Numbered from the stretch's first letter, positions 1 through 13,324 are shown. The stretch is 64,000 nt of DNA from Pseudomonas silvicola (GCF_026651855.1 NZ_CP093280.1:6904501-6968500); one strand, 5' to 3'. A program made the numbers and translations. The notes: generated by a model not told the origin, from the letters alone.

Positions 1-832
1 CGTCAGCCGGCAGGTGCAGGCGGAAGGCATCGCTGTGCTTGATCACCTCGCGGGCCACGCGGAACTGCTTGAGGCGGCGCGGCTCGCCCAGGTCAGGCTC
101 ATTGCCTTCGATGATCTGCTTCAGACGGGTTTTCAGCGGCGCCAGGTTCACCCGCTCGTTATGGCCGAACGGCCGCGCCTTGCCCAGCTCCAGGGTAAAG
201 GCCTCGGCCTCGAGCTGTTCATAGGTGTAGGCACTGAAGGTGATGGAGGGCTTGCTCTGCAGCAGCACCGCTTCCATGCCTGCCGCTTCCAGCCGCGCCA
301 GCTCATGGGCTGAATGCTCGCGCCCTTCCTTGAAAGGGTACAGGGCGAATTGCTCGATCTTCGAGCCACGGATAGCGGTGTGCAGGTCGTAATGCAGCCG
401 GCTGCGGCCGGGCACGCTGAAGAAGGTCGCCGCCAGCCGTTCCAGCTCACAGGCGCGTAACGCCTCGGGGCCACTGGAGAGTTCATGGCGACCGTTGAAC
501 AGGCGGTTGACGTCCTGCTCCAGGTAACGCTCGCCGCGCCGGATGGCTTCCGGGTTGCCGAACAGGAAAAGCATACGGGCGCGCGGCTTGAGATCGCCGC
601 GTGCGATGTCGTGCAACAGGCCATCGAGCAGCTCGATGGGCGCTGTCTCGTTGCCATGGATGCCCGCCGACAGCAGCAGGTCCAGGCCATTGTCCCGGGC
701 GTCGGGAGGGCGGACCTCAAGGGCACCCTCGCCGAGCCAGCGCATGCGCACGCCTTCGACGGTCAGCTGAGTTTTCTCTGCCGGCTCACGGCCGGCGAGG
801 GTCAATTCAAGCAGCTTGCCGAGGGCGAGCAT
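1..832 (-). CDS. astE: Succinylglutamate desuccinylase, 3' end cut by window edge
   Basis: Last enzyme of the arginine succinyltransferase (AST) pathway; hydrolyses N-succinylglutamate to glutamate and succinate in the cytoplasm. About 277 codons are visible and the C-terminus lies beyond position 1. The zinc site of the M14/AspA-AstE family is visible as GIHGNETAP (His59, Glu62) and DLHTAIRGS (His151). The ATG at 830-832 lies 12 bases after the stop of the 94-aa ORF, so this is the last gene of the aruCFGDB operon. Called aruE in Pseudomonas. The family is clear; only the missing C-terminus limits the call. Confidence 0.95.
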   Translation of the reverse strand, partial: MLALGKLLELTLAGREPAEKTQLTVEGVRMRWLGEGALEVRPPDARDNGLDLLLSAGIHGNETAPIELLDGLLHDIARGDLKPRARMLFLFGNPEAIRRGERYLEQDVNRLFNGRHELSSGPEALRACELERLAATFFSVPGRSRLHYDLHTAIRGSKIEQFALYPFKEGREHSAHELARLEAAGMEAVLLQSKPSITFSAYTYEQLEAEAFTLELGKARPFGHNERVNLAPLKTRLKQIIEGNEPDLGEPRRLKQFRVAREVIKHSDAFRLHLPAD

Positions 833-844
833 AGGCGTCAGTCC

Positions 845-1129
845 TTAGTGTTGGCAGTCCGGACCATGTACGTGGTCGTCGTCTTCACCGGCGTCGGCCG
901 GCTCCATTTCCAGTTGCAGGCTCACCAGGTTGGTGGCCAACGGGCGCAGCAGCAGGTTGGCGTATTCAGCATCGCCTTCCTCGACATCAACGCCGATCAG
1001 CAACTGGCCGCGGCCATCCTGCTGGATCCAGACTTCCTTACCTTGCCAGACCACGGCAAAGCGGGTGCAGGAGGTTTCCAGCTGGGTGCCGTCGGTGTCT
1101 TCAAGAATCAGCCGCAGGGCGTCGGACAT
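845..1129 (-). CDS. Conserved hypothetical protein of the AST operon (94 aa)
   Basis: Small acidic protein between aruB (12-base gap) and astE (12-base gap), so surely cotranscribed with arginine catabolism. It starts MSDALRLILEDTDG and ends with a His/Asp-rich tail (DDDHVHGPDCQH) that could bind metal. No signal peptide or membrane segment. Homologues at this position in Pseudomonas have sometimes been labelled topoisomerase II; at 94 aa it has none of the domains such an enzyme needs, so I do not use that name. Function unknown; location suggests an accessory role in the AST pathway. Confidence 0.8.
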   Translation of the reverse strand: MSDALRLILEDTDGTQLETSCTRFAVVWQGKEVWIQQDGRGQLLIGVDVEEGDAEYANLLLRPLATNLVSLQLEMEPADAGEDDDHVHGPDCQH

Positions 1130-1141
1130 GGGGAAAATCTC

Positions 1142-2491
1142 TCAAGGTTGAAGTTGGAAAGGGTAAACCGCGCCCAGTTTAAGGATTTGCGTCAGTTCAT
1201 CCAATGCCGAGCGACATTCCAGCAGCAACTGCGGGTCGGCCAGGTCAGCTTCGCTGAGACGGTCGCGGTAATGACGGTCCACCCACTGGGTGAGCGTGTC
1301 ATACAGCGGCGCGGTCATGATCACCCCGGGGTTCACCGCTGCCAGCTCGGTTTCATTCAGCGCCACACGCAAACGCAGGCACGCGGGGCCACCGCCGTTC
1401 TGCATGCTCTGCTTGAGGTCGAACACCTTGACCTCGGCAATCGGCCCGCCCTGGGCGGTCAACTGTTGCAGGTACTGCCAGACCCGCTCATTGGCCCGGC
1501 ATTCCTCGGGCACGATCAACAGCATGGAGCCGTCTGCGCGCGACAGCAGCTGGCTGTTGAACAGGTAGGACCGCACCGCGTCCTCTACCGCGACCTGGCT
1601 GCGTGGCACGCACACCGCCTGGAAATTGCCGCCCCTTTTCGCCAGTTTAGCCTGCAGTTGCGCGAGCATCGGCGCGGTATCGACAAAGGCGTCCTCGTGG
1701 TAGAACAGCAGTTCGCCATTGCCCACTGCGATCACATCGTTGTGGAACACCCCCTGGTCGATCACTGCCGGGTTCTGCTGAGCGTAGACCACGCCCTCCT
1801 CGCTCAGGCCATGCAGCCGGGCGACCGCCTGGGACGCCTCTAGCGTCTGGCGCGCCGGGTATTTCTGCGGTGCCGGGTAACGAGTGTCGAACGCACTGCG
1901 GCCGAACACGAAAAACTCCACGCCCGCCTCGCCGTAGTCGCGGCAGAAGCGCGTGTGGTTGGCCGCGCCCTCATCACCAAACTGACCAACGGCAGGCAAT
2001 GCCGCGTGGTGGGCAAAATGATGCTCGTCGCGAAACATGGCCCCCAGCACTCGGCTGGTGGTGGGGTGCTCGATGCTGCGGTGATACTTGCAGTTCAGGT
2101 TCGCGGCGGTGAAATGCACGCGGCCGTCGGCGGTGTCGGCGCTGGGGCTGACCGTGGCGGCATTGGCTACCCACATGCTCGATGCCGAGCAACTGGCCAC
2201 CAGCAATGGCATGGCATCGCGCGCCGCGCGCTCGATCACCTGAGCATCGCTGCCGCTGAACCCCAGCGCACGCAGCGCGGCTACATCCGGGCGCTCCTGA
2301 GGGGCGAGCACGCCTTGCTGAAAGCCCATGTCCATCAGCGCCTTCATTTTCGCCAGGCCCTGGCGCGCCGCTTCGCGCGGGTTGGACGCCTGCTGGCTGT
2401 TGCTCTGGGAGGCGACGTTGCCGTAGCTCAACCCACCATAGTTGTGGGTCGGCCCTACCAGGCCATCAAAATTCACTTCATAGGCTTTCAT
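1142..2491 (-). CDS. astB: N-succinylarginine dihydrolase
   Basis: Second AST step: converts N2-succinylarginine to N2-succinylornithine, releasing two NH3 and CO2. The protein starts [20 protein letters not shown], the typical AstB N-terminus, and is 449 aa, close to the usual length of about 446-448. An in-frame ATG 11 codons upstream (2524) would add residues not seen in the family, so I chose 2491. Lies 37 bases after aruD and 12 before the 94-aa ORF. Called aruB in Pseudomonas. Confidence 0.97.
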   Translation of the reverse strand: MKAYEVNFDGLVGPTHNYGGLSYGNVASQSNSQQASNPREAARQGLAKMKALMDMGFQQGVLAPQERPDVAALRALGFSGSDAQVIERAARDAMPLLVASCSASSMWVANAATVSPSADTADGRVHFTAANLNCKYHRSIEHPTTSRVLGAMFRDEHHFAHHAALPAVGQFGDEGAANHTRFCRDYGEAGVEFFVFGRSAFDTRYPAPQKYPARQTLEASQAVARLHGLSEEGVVYAQQNPAVIDQGVFHNDVIAVGNGELLFYHEDAFVDTAPMLAQLQAKLAKRGGNFQAVCVPRSQVAVEDAVRSYLFNSQLLSRADGSMLLIVPEECRANERVWQYLQQLTAQGGPIAEVKVFDLKQSMQNGGGPACLRLRVALNETELAAVNPGVIMTAPLYDTLTQWVDRHYRDRLSEADLADPQLLLECRSALDELTQILKLGAVYPFQLQP

Positions 2492-2528
2492 CGGCCAGGC
2501 TCCATGGATCTCATTGTCATGCACGCGC

Positions 2529-5023
<2,495 letters not shown>

Positions 5024-5084
5024 GCTTTCTCCTTGCGCGGGCCGCAGTGGCGGCTCGCAGAACTCGACCTGTGAATGACAGGTA

Positions 5085-6113
5085 TCAAACCGCTACCAGG
5101 CGCACGCTGGCGCCTTCACCAACACCCAGGGCCTCGGCCGCTTCCAGGCTGAGGGTGACCGGCTTGCCGGGCACCCAGTCCAGTTCCAGCAATACGGCGC
5201 GGTAGTCCTGCAACTGGGCGTTGGCCACCAGGTACGGGCGTGCGCCCTTGACCACGTCGCTGTGGCCACTGTCGAGCTTGACGGGCACCACGCGGCTCTG
5301 GGCAATCGAGCGGATGCCCGAGACCCGTGCATGCAGTGTCGGGCCGCCGTCGAAGATGTCGATGTAGTGGTCGGTCTCGAAACCCTCGCGCATGAGGATG
5401 TCGAAGGTGATCTGCGCCCGCGGGTGCACCTGGCCCATGGCTTCCTGGGCGGCGTCGGGCAGCAGTGGCACATAGATCGGGTAGTGCGGCATCAGTTCGG
5501 CCAGGAAGGTGCGGCTCTTGATACCGCACAGGCGCTCGGCCTCGGCGTAGTTGAGGTCGAAAAAGTTGCGGCCGATGGCGTCCCAGAACGGCGAGTCACC
5601 GTTCTCGTCGCTGTAGCCCACGATCTCGGTCACCACCGAGTCGGCGAAACGCTCGGGGTGGTTGGCCATGAACAGCAGGCGCGCCCGGGAGTTGAGCTCC
5701 GACCAGGCGCTGCCCACCAGCTCGGGCACCACGTAGAAACTGGTGAGCAGGCTGTTGCCGGTCAGGTCATGGCACTGGGAAAGCACGTGAATCTTGTTAT
5801 GGATCTTCAGCTCGCGCGAAGCATGCACGAAGGTCTCATTACGGAAACTGTAGAAAGGTTCGGAATACCCCGCCGACGCGACGATGGCGGAACAGCCCAC
5901 CAGGCGCTGGCTATGGGCGTCTTCCAGGACGAAGAAATAGCTTTCTTCACCGTTGAAGCTGACCTCGGCGGCGAAGGACGCTTCCGACTTGGCGATCTTG
6001 TCGCGCAGGCGGTCGGCGTCATCCGGCAATGACGTGACACCAATAGGGCTGTCCGCGGCCAGGCGTTGTACCTCGGCCAGGTCAGCCATTTGCGCAGGGC
6101 GCATTACCAGCAT
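5085..6113 (-). CDS. aruF: Arginine/ornithine N-succinyltransferase, alpha subunit
   Basis: Partner of AruG in the heteromeric arginine (and ornithine) N-succinyltransferase that commits arginine to the AST pathway. 342 aa, AstA family throughout; DENGDSPFWDAIGRNFF parallels the same block in AruG. The start MLVMRPAQMADLAEVQRL aligns with AruG MIVRPVRSSDL, supporting the ATG at 6113; the second Met (M4) is a possible alternative. An AAGGAGT Shine-Dalgarno lies just upstream. Lies 69 bases after aruC. Confidence 0.95.
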   Translation of the reverse strand: MLVMRPAQMADLAEVQRLAADSPIGVTSLPDDADRLRDKIAKSEASFAAEVSFNGEESYFFVLEDAHSQRLVGCSAIVASAGYSEPFYSFRNETFVHASRELKIHNKIHVLSQCHDLTGNSLLTSFYVVPELVGSAWSELNSRARLLFMANHPERFADSVVTEIVGYSDENGDSPFWDAIGRNFFDLNYAEAERLCGIKSRTFLAELMPHYPIYVPLLPDAAQEAMGQVHPRAQITFDILMREGFETDHYIDIFDGGPTLHARVSGIRSIAQSRVVPVKLDSGHSDVVKGARPYLVANAQLQDYRAVLLELDWVPGKPVTLSLEAAEALGVGEGASVRLVAV

Positions 6114-6182
6114 GGTGTCACTCCTTGGAATTGCTTGAAAAGAACGGCGAGCGCCAGGGCGCCCGCCTTCACGGCCCGGAAA

Positions 6183-7499
<1,317 letters not shown>

Positions 7500-7532
7500 T
7501 TATTACAGCGCCAAACCGCGAAAACGGGGGGT

Positions 7533-7548
7533 TTTCGGTAATGCGACA
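7533..7548 (-). promoter_or_regulatory. Candidate ArgR half-site, distal, aru operon
   Basis: Minus-strand TGTCGC-ATTACCGA-AA, a second full match to the ArgR half-site pattern, 51 bp upstream of the proximal one and in the same orientation. It sits in an AT-richer patch (GCGACATATTATTGCATC). Confidence 0.55.
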
Positions 7549-7668
7549 TATTATTGCATCAAGGATGCGGTATGTCTGGGGGTTTGGGGGGCTGCGGGGG
7601 CATGGCAGGGTTTTTCCAGGGCCCTCTAGATAGCGCGCCGCCCGCGCGGCGCTTCGCGACCAAGCTCT

Positions 7669-7703
7669 GCTCCTACCTCTGTTTCGGGCCAGTCATGCCA
7701 GTG
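7669..7703. repeat. Dispersed repeat, copy 1 (REP-like)
   Basis: This 35-base segment (GCTCCTAC.TCTGTTTCGGGCCA...) recurs at 63753-63787 with 5 mismatches. Both copies adjoin GC-rich palindromic sequence (here about 7633-7655), as in Pseudomonas REP elements, whose hallmark on the other strand is GTAGGAGC. Confidence 0.65.
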
Positions 7704-7783
7704 GCATCACCGGGGCCGCCTCGCTGGTTCACCAGAGATCTTTGGTGGGTCACCCAGGCGGTCGAGGTGATCTGACGGATCCG

Positions 7784-8767
7784 CTACCCGCGCTCCGCCG
7801 GCACCGAAGACAACTCGAACGGACTGCTGCTGCGCCGCTGGTTGCGGTCCTCGCGCGGCGTGGCGCCGAAGAAATTCCGGTAGGCACTGGAAAAATGCGG
7901 CCCCGAAGAGAACCCGCACGACAAGCCAATCTGAATGATCGACTTGCTGGTCTGCATCAACATCTGCCGCGCCTTGTTCAAGCGCAATTCCAGGTAGTAC
8001 TGGCTTGGCACGCGGTTGAGGTACTGCTTGAAAATCCGCTCCAGCTGCCGACGCGACACGCACACGTGCTGGGCAATTTCGTCGGTGGTCAGCGGCTCCT
8101 CGATGTTGGCTTCCATCAACAGCACCGCCTGGGTCAGCTTCGGATGGCTGGACCCCAGGCGGTTCTGCAGTGGAATGCGCTGGCGCTCGCCACCTTCGCG
8201 GATCCGCTCAACCACCAGCTCCTCGGATACCGCACCGGCCAGCTCGGCACCATGGTCACGCGCCAGTACCGCCAGCAGCAGGTCCAGTACCGACAGGCCA
8301 CCACAAGCCGTCATGCGGTCCCGGTCCCAGTCGAACAGGTGGCTGGTGGCGATGACCTTGGGAAAGCGCTCGGCGAAGTCGTCCTGCCAGCGCCAGTGCA
8401 CGGCGGCGCGGTAACCGTCCAGCAGGCCGACCTGGGCCATGGGATAGACCCCGGCCGATAGCCCGCCGATGACACACCCGGCACGCACCACCTGCTTGAG
8501 CGCAGTTGCCAGCGCGGGGGCCAGGGCGGCGGGGGGTTCGTCGGCCAGCAGGAACAGTTTCTGACAGCCTTCTAGCCGGCCCGCCCACGGCCCGCCCGGC
8601 AATTGCCAAGCGCCTGCCTCCCCGGCAGGTTCGGCATGCAGAAACACCAGCTCGTAGCTCACCTCGGGGTGCACCTTCTGGGCGACATCCAGCGCCTCTT
8701 CAGCCAGCGCCAGGGTCAGGGCTTTGGTGCTGGGCCAGATGAGAAAACCGATACGTTGGGCTGTCAT
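7784..8767 (-). CDS. argR: Arginine-responsive transcriptional regulator ArgR (AraC family)
   Basis: 327 aa. The N-terminal two-thirds is a DJ-1/GATase-like domain (from MTAQRIGFLIWPSTKALTLA) as in GlxA-type regulators; the C-terminal part (about 215-315) is an AraC helix-turn-helix with DEIAQHVCVSRRQLERIF and IGLSCGFSSGPHFSSAYR. In Pseudomonas this ArgR is unrelated to enteric ArgR; with arginine it activates aru and aot and represses biosynthetic genes such as argF. It is the last gene of the aotJQMOP operon, 141 bases after aotP, so arginine would also raise its expression. Candidate targets for all three functions lie in this window. Confidence 0.95.
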   Translation of the reverse strand: MTAQRIGFLIWPSTKALTLALAEEALDVAQKVHPEVSYELVFLHAEPAGEAGAWQLPGGPWAGRLEGCQKLFLLADEPPAALAPALATALKQVVRAGCVIGGLSAGVYPMAQVGLLDGYRAAVHWRWQDDFAERFPKVIATSHLFDWDRDRMTACGGLSVLDLLLAVLARDHGAELAGAVSEELVVERIREGGERQRIPLQNRLGSSHPKLTQAVLLMEANIEEPLTTDEIAQHVCVSRRQLERIFKQYLNRVPSQYYLELRLNKARQMLMQTSKSIIQIGLSCGFSSGPHFSSAYRNFFGATPREDRNQRRSSSPFELSSVPAERG

Positions 8768-8908
8768 GGGGTGCGGTCCGAAACCAGGTCAGGTTCAATG
8801 CCCGGCGCCCAATGGGCTCGCAGGCGGGTGGAAGGGACAGGCTGGCAAGACGCGCAGCATGCCCCTTTCTACAGCAAAGTGGCAGTCATCTTCTGTTTCA
8901 AATGACGA

Positions 8909-9673
8909 CTATTTCAGGCTGCCGGAGAGGAACTGCTGCAACCGCTCGGACTTGGGATTGGCCAGCACGTCGCGCGGGTTGCCCGACTCTTCCACCAACC
9001 CCTTGTGCAGGAACACCAACTGGTTGGACACCTCGCGGGCAAAGCCCATTTCGTGGGTGACCACCACCATGGTGCGGCCTTCCTGGGCCAGGTCCTGCAT
9101 GACCTTGAGCACGTCGCCCACCAGTTCCGGGTCCAGCGCCGACGTAGGTTCGTCGAACAGCATCACCTCGGGCTCCATGGCCAGGGCACGGGCGATGGCC
9201 ACGCGCTGCTGCTCGCCACCGGACATATGCCCCGGGTAGGCGTCCTTGCGATGCGCCACACCCACCTTGTTCAGGTAGTGCTCGGCCTTTTCCAGCGCTT
9301 CTTTCTTCGACACGCCCAAGACGTGCACGGGCGCTTCGATGATGTTTTCCAGGGCCGTCATGTGCGCCCACAGGTTGAAATGCTGGAACACCATGGACAG
9401 GCGCGAGCGCATGCGCTGCAGTTGCTTGGGGTCGGCGGCCTTGAGGGCACCGTCCTTGCTGGCCACCAGTTGCAGCTCTTCGTTGTTGAGCAGGATCTTG
9501 CCGGCGTGGGGCTGCTCCAGCAAGTTGATGCAGCGCAGGAACGTGCTCTTGCCCGAGCCGCTGGAGCCGATGATGCTGATCACGTCGCCAGCCTTGGCGG
9601 CCAGCGAAACGCCCTTGAGCACTTCATGGCTGCCGTAGCGTTTGTGCAGATCCTGGACTTCAAGTTTGTACAT
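8909..9673 (-). CDS. aotP: Arginine/ornithine ABC transporter, ATP-binding protein
   Basis: 254-aa ATPase of the polar amino-acid uptake (HisP) type, energising the AotQ-AotM channel at the inner membrane. Walker A is GSSGSGKST (about 36-44), the signature MSGGEQQRVAIARAL and Walker B VMLFDEPTSALDP. The ATG at 9671-9673 gives the family N-terminus MYKLEVQDLHKRYG; the upstream in-frame extension to 9835 overlaps aotO and has no family resemblance. It follows aotO after 19 bases. Confidence 0.96.
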   Translation of the reverse strand: MYKLEVQDLHKRYGSHEVLKGVSLAAKAGDVISIIGSSGSGKSTFLRCINLLEQPHAGKILLNNEELQLVASKDGALKAADPKQLQRMRSRLSMVFQHFNLWAHMTALENIIEAPVHVLGVSKKEALEKAEHYLNKVGVAHRKDAYPGHMSGGEQQRVAIARALAMEPEVMLFDEPTSALDPELVGDVLKVMQDLAQEGRTMVVVTHEMGFAREVSNQLVFLHKGLVEESGNPRDVLANPKSERLQQFLSGSLK

Positions 9674-9692
9674 AGTGGTTCTCGCAAAACAG

Positions 9693-10805
9693 TCAGTCGT
9701 TGAGCAGGCGCCCGCGACGAAGGGGTTGGCGCCCGGCGACCTTGGCCAGCCAGAAACCCGGCTGGGCATAACGCAGTCGTTCGATGGCGAACAGCACGCC
9801 GGCGGTACCGGCACACACGACAGTATGTTGATCACCCAGCGGGTCGATCACTTCGAACAGCGGGTCGCCCGCCTCCACCCAGTCACCGGGCGCGCGTAGA
9901 AAACTGACCACGCCGGGGTGTGGTGCGAACAGCAGCTCGGTACCTTCGAAGGGCATGCCTTCGCACGGCTCGCTGGCCGCTGCCGGCCAGTCGCCGCTGA
10001 TCAGGCCTTGCTCGGCGAGGAACGCCAGAATGCCTTCGGCGTGGCGCTCGGCGTCATCGCGGCCGGTGTCGGCCTGGCCGCCCAGTTCCACGGTGGTGGC
10101 CAAGCATGCCAGCGGCACCTGTGCGTCGGGGAACTGGCGCGACAGACGTAACCACGGCAGCGAGCAGGCTTCGTCGAACGAACTGCCACCCGAGTCCTCG
10201 GCCAGCAGGCCGACCCGCACGTTCAGGTGCGCGGCCAGGGACCGCCACTGCGGCCAGTGCTGGGGCAAGGCGTACATGTGCAGCGCCGCGTCGGCGTCGC
10301 AATGCAGGTCCAGCACCACGTCGGCGTCGCAGGCGTGGCTCAGCAACAGGCGTTGCAAACCCTGCAACTGGCTCGACGCCGGCGGCAGGGCGGCCAGGGC
10401 ATCGCCCATGGCCCGGCGGATCAGGCGGACATTGGCGTGGGGATCTTCACCCAACTGGCCGGCCAGGGCCTCGGCCACCGGCTCGCTCAGCTCGTGAAAG
10501 TCACGGTTGAAGTTCTTGCCGCTGCCGAACTCGAAACGGCCCTGATGGGCGCCCTGCAGCAACTGGCCCAGGCCGATGGGGTTGGCCACCGGTACCAGTT
10601 CGATGACGCCCTTGAGGGCACCGGCCGCTTCCAGCGCCAGCAGGCGCTTCTTCAGCTCCCAGGCGGTGCGCATGCCCGGTAATTCGTCAGCGTGCAGGCT
10701 GGCCTGGACATAGGCCTTGCGCTCGCCGCTGCCAAAGCGAAACACGCTCAGGTGGCGCTCGCTGCCCAGGGTGCTCCAGGGCAATGGATGATCGATGCGT
10801 TGCAT
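9693..10805 (-). CDS. aotO: AotO, succinylglutamate desuccinylase/aspartoacylase-family zinc hydrolase
   Basis: 370-aa M14-type metallohydrolase in the arginine/ornithine uptake operon. The zinc motif reads SLHADELPG (His38, Glu41) and DLHCDADA (His168), with a likely catalytic Glu in TTVELGGQ, so the site appears intact. It is in the same superfamily as AstE at 1-832 but clearly diverged. No signal peptide, so cytoplasmic. Lies 4 bases after aotM and 19 before aotP. Its substrate is not known to me; an N-acyl or N-succinyl amino acid or related amide would fit the family and context. Confidence 0.85.
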   Translation of the reverse strand: MQRIDHPLPWSTLGSERHLSVFRFGSGERKAYVQASLHADELPGMRTAWELKKRLLALEAAGALKGVIELVPVANPIGLGQLLQGAHQGRFEFGSGKNFNRDFHELSEPVAEALAGQLGEDPHANVRLIRRAMGDALAALPPASSQLQGLQRLLLSHACDADVVLDLHCDADAALHMYALPQHWPQWRSLAAHLNVRVGLLAEDSGGSSFDEACSLPWLRLSRQFPDAQVPLACLATTVELGGQADTGRDDAERHAEGILAFLAEQGLISGDWPAAASEPCEGMPFEGTELLFAPHPGVVSFLRAPGDWVEAGDPLFEVIDPLGDQHTVVCAGTAGVLFAIERLRYAQPGFWLAKVAGRQPLRRGRLLND

Positions 10806-10809
10806 GTCT

Positions 10810-11508
10810 TCAGCCCTTGCGTGGTGCCAGGTAGCCCAGCCAGCGGCGCTCGGCCAGCTTGAACAGGCGAACCAGGATAAAGGTCAGGCACAGGTAGAAA
10901 ACCCCTGCGGTGATATAGGCTTCGAACGGCAGGTAGTACTGCGCGTTCACCGTGCGCGCGGCGCCGGTGATGTCGATCAGGGTGACGATGGAGGCCAGGC
11001 TGGTGGTCTGCAGCATCATGATCACTTCGTTGCTGTACTGCGGCAGCGCGCGGCGCAGGGCCGACGGCAGCAGGATGCGACGGTACATCTTGACGCGCGA
11101 CATGCCCATGGCGCGCGCCGCCTCGATCTCACCATGGGGCGTGGCCTTCAGGCTGCCGGCGACGATTTCGGCGGTGTAGGCGCTGGTGTTGATGGCAAAG
11201 GCCAGGCAGGCGCAGAAGGTAGCGCTGGACAGCCAGGGCCACAGGAAGCTCTCGCGCACCACGGCGAACTGGGCCAGGCCATAGTAGATCAGGAACAACT
11301 GCACCAGCATCGGCGTGCCGCGGATGACGTAGGTGTACAGCCAGGCCGGCAGGTTCACCAGTGGCCGCTTGGACACACGCATCAGGCCCAGGGGCAAGGC
11401 CGCCAGCAGGCCGAAGAACAGCGACAGCAGCAACAGCTTGACGGTTTCCAGCACACCACTGAAGTACAGCGGCAGGTTGTCCCAGACCACGTTGTAGTCA
11501 AAGATCAT
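10810..11508 (-). CDS. aotM: Arginine/ornithine ABC transporter permease AotM
   Basis: 232-aa inner-membrane permease of the HisM/polar amino-acid type. The EAA coupling loop is visible as EIEAARAMGMSRVKMYRRIL, and hydrophobic spans occur near the N-terminus (LLLLSLFFGLLAALPLGLM) and C-terminus. Pairs with AotQ; the two genes overlap by 4 bases (ATGA at 11505-11508). Confidence 0.95.
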   Translation of the reverse strand: MIFDYNVVWDNLPLYFSGVLETVKLLLLSLFFGLLAALPLGLMRVSKRPLVNLPAWLYTYVIRGTPMLVQLFLIYYGLAQFAVVRESFLWPWLSSATFCACLAFAINTSAYTAEIVAGSLKATPHGEIEAARAMGMSRVKMYRRILLPSALRRALPQYSNEVIMMLQTTSLASIVTLIDITGAARTVNAQYYLPFEAYITAGVFYLCLTFILVRLFKLAERRWLGYLAPRKG

Positions 11509-12194
11509 AGTTCAGCCACCCTTACGCCAGCCGAGTAGCGTTTTTCAAGGAACCGCAAGGCCAGCAGCGACACGCTGGTGATGATCAGGTACAGCGCCGC
11601 CACGGCCAGGAAGAAGGTGAACGGCTGGCGCGTGGCGTCCGCCGCGGCCTTGGCCTTGAACATCATGTCCTGCAGGCCCACCACCGACACCAGGGCAGTG
11701 GCCTTGACCAGTACCAGCCAGTTGTTGGTGAAGCCGGGAATGGCCAGGCGGATCATCTGCGGCACCAGCACGCGGAAGAACACCTGGCGGCTGGTCATGC
11801 CATAGGCAAGGCCGGCCTCGGCCTGCCCCTTGGGGATGGCCATGAACGCACCGCGGAAGGTTTCCGACAGGTACGCCCCGAAAATGAAGCCCAGGGTGCC
11901 GATACCGGCCGCCAGGGGGTTGAGGTCGATGTAGTCATCGAAGCCCAGCAAGGGCGCGACACGGTTGAGCAGGTCCTGGCCGCCGAAGAAGATCAGCAGG
12001 ATCAGCACCAGGTCGGGAATGCCGCGGATGACCGTCGAATAGGTCGCCCCCAGCCAGGCCAGCCACCGCACGGGCGACAGCCTGAGTGCGACGACGATCA
12101 ATCCCAGGGCAATGGCCAGCGCCATCGACGACAGGGCCAACTGCAAGGTCAGCCAGGTGCCATCGAGGATGACCGCCCCGTAGCCTTCTAACAT
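11505..12194 (-). CDS. aotQ: Arginine/ornithine ABC transporter permease AotQ
   Basis: 229-aa HisQ-type permease forming the inner-membrane channel with AotM. The EAA loop reads GQAEAGLAYGMTSRQVFFRVL. Start placed at 12194 (MLEGYGAVILDGTWLTLQLA), preceded by GAGGAAATTTTC; the in-frame ATG at 12233 would add 13 residues unlike the family. Lies 89 bases after aotJ, room for the stem-loop often found after binding-protein genes. Confidence 0.95.
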   Translation of the reverse strand: MLEGYGAVILDGTWLTLQLALSSMALAIALGLIVVALRLSPVRWLAWLGATYSTVIRGIPDLVLILLIFFGGQDLLNRVAPLLGFDDYIDLNPLAAGIGTLGFIFGAYLSETFRGAFMAIPKGQAEAGLAYGMTSRQVFFRVLVPQMIRLAIPGFTNNWLVLVKATALVSVVGLQDMMFKAKAAADATRQPFTFFLAVAALYLIITSVSLLALRFLEKRYSAGVRVAEL

Positions 12195-12283
12195 GAAAAT
12201 TTCCTCGACCGTGGAAATGAAAAAATGGTGCAAGCCTCAGCGCCTGCGGCTTGCACCATCTGTCGGGTGACGCTTACAACCGT

Positions 12284-13060
12284 TTACTGGCCGTAGATGT
12301 CGAAGTTGAAGTACTTGTCCTGGATCTGCTTGTACTTGCCGTTGGCGCGAATGGCGGCGATGGCAGCGTTGAGCTTGTCCAGGTCGGCCTTGTCGCCCTT
12401 GCGCACGGCGATGCCGACGCCGTCACCGAAGTACTTGACGTCGGTGAACGATGGCCCGGCGAACGCATAGCCCTTGCCGGCGTCGGTGTTCAGGAAGCCG
12501 TCCTGCAGCAGGGTGGCGTCGGCCAGGGTGCCGTCCAGGCGGCCAGCGGTCACGTCCAGGTAGATTTCGTTCTGGGAACCGTAAGGCACCACTTCCACAC
12601 CTTTGGGCGCCAGCACTTCACGGGCGAAACGCTCGTGGATCGACCCGCGCTGCACGCCGATCTTCTTGCCTTTGAGCTCGTCCAGGCTGTCGCTGATGGT
12701 GGTGCCGTCCTTCATGACCAGACGGGCCGGAGTCAGGTAGTAGCGGTTGGTGAAGTCAACCGACTTCTTGCGGTCTTCGGTGATGGACATGGACGACAGG
12801 ATGGCGTCGATCTTGCGCACCTTCAGCGCCGGGATCAGGCCGTCGAATTCCTGCTCGACCCACTGGCACTTGACCTTCATCTCTTCGCACAGGGCGTTGC
12901 CGATGTCGTAGTCGAAACCGACGATGCTGCCATCGGCGGCCTTGGAAGCGAATGGCGGGTAGGCCGCTTCGATACCGATCTTGAAAGGCTTCTCGTCGGC
13001 GAACGACGACAGCGACAGCACGGACAGCGCCAGGGCGCCAAGAAGTACGAGTTTCTTCAT
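12284..13060 (-). CDS. aotJ: Arginine/ornithine periplasmic binding protein AotJ
   Basis: 258-aa solute-binding protein that delivers arginine/ornithine to AotQMP. Signal peptide [21 protein letters not shown] with probable cleavage before DEKPF; mature protein is SBP family 3 ([40 protein letters not shown]). Start at 13060 places the signal peptide correctly; the longer in-frame extension does not. First gene of the aot operon, with a 488-base upstream gap holding candidate ArgR and sigma-54 elements. Confidence 0.96.
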   Translation of the reverse strand: MKKLVLLGALALSVLSLSSFADEKPFKIGIEAAYPPFASKAADGSIVGFDYDIGNALCEEMKVKCQWVEQEFDGLIPALKVRKIDAILSSMSITEDRKKSVDFTNRYYLTPARLVMKDGTTISDSLDELKGKKIGVQRGSIHERFAREVLAPKGVEVVPYGSQNEIYLDVTAGRLDGTLADATLLQDGFLNTDAGKGYAFAGPSFTDVKYFGDGVGIAVRKGDKADLDKLNAAIAAIRANGKYKQIQDKYFNFDIYGQ

Positions 13061-13190
13061 CTCAGGACTCCATCGGTAAAGGGCAATAAATGGCAGAGTG
13101 AGCAGGAGCCCAATATGCGAATGGGTACAACCTAGATAGCGGCGCACGGCACGGGAGCATGGCTCGTCGAGCGGCGGGCGAGTGACCGGC

Positions 13191-13196
13191 ATTTTA
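13191..13196 (-). promoter_or_regulatory. Candidate -10 element of the aot operon
   Basis: Minus-strand TAAAAT, 21 bp downstream of the ArgR half-site at 13218-13233, the same spacing as at the aru promoter. It would give a leader of roughly 120 nt before aotJ. Prediction only. Confidence 0.4.
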
Positions 13197-13217
13197 GCGA
13201 CAGCCCCGAAGCCGATA

Positions 13218-13233
13218 TTTCTTCAATGCGACA
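13218..13233 (-). promoter_or_regulatory. Candidate ArgR half-site, aot operon
   Basis: Minus-strand TGTCGC-ATTGAAGA-AA, a full match to the ArgR half-site pattern. A second TGTCGC occurs at 13197-13202 in the same orientation but lacks the following AA. Position relative to the -10 copies that of aruC. Confidence 0.55.
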
Positions 13234-13324
13234 ACTAGTTACAGATGCACAGAGAACACGACCCGAGATTATTGACAGCCTTCAGCGTTTATGCAAAGGC
13301 AAATGACAGGGAACCGATCTATCA

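Noticed and set aside
845-1129. Topoisomerase II
   Set aside because: A name that can be attached to this ORF by annotation transfer; 94 aa with no topoisomerase domain.
485-1843. Long plus-strand ORF (452 aa) across the ast genes
   Set aside because: Antisense to astE, the 94-aa gene and astB; arises from high GC at third positions and has no family resemblance or ribosome site.
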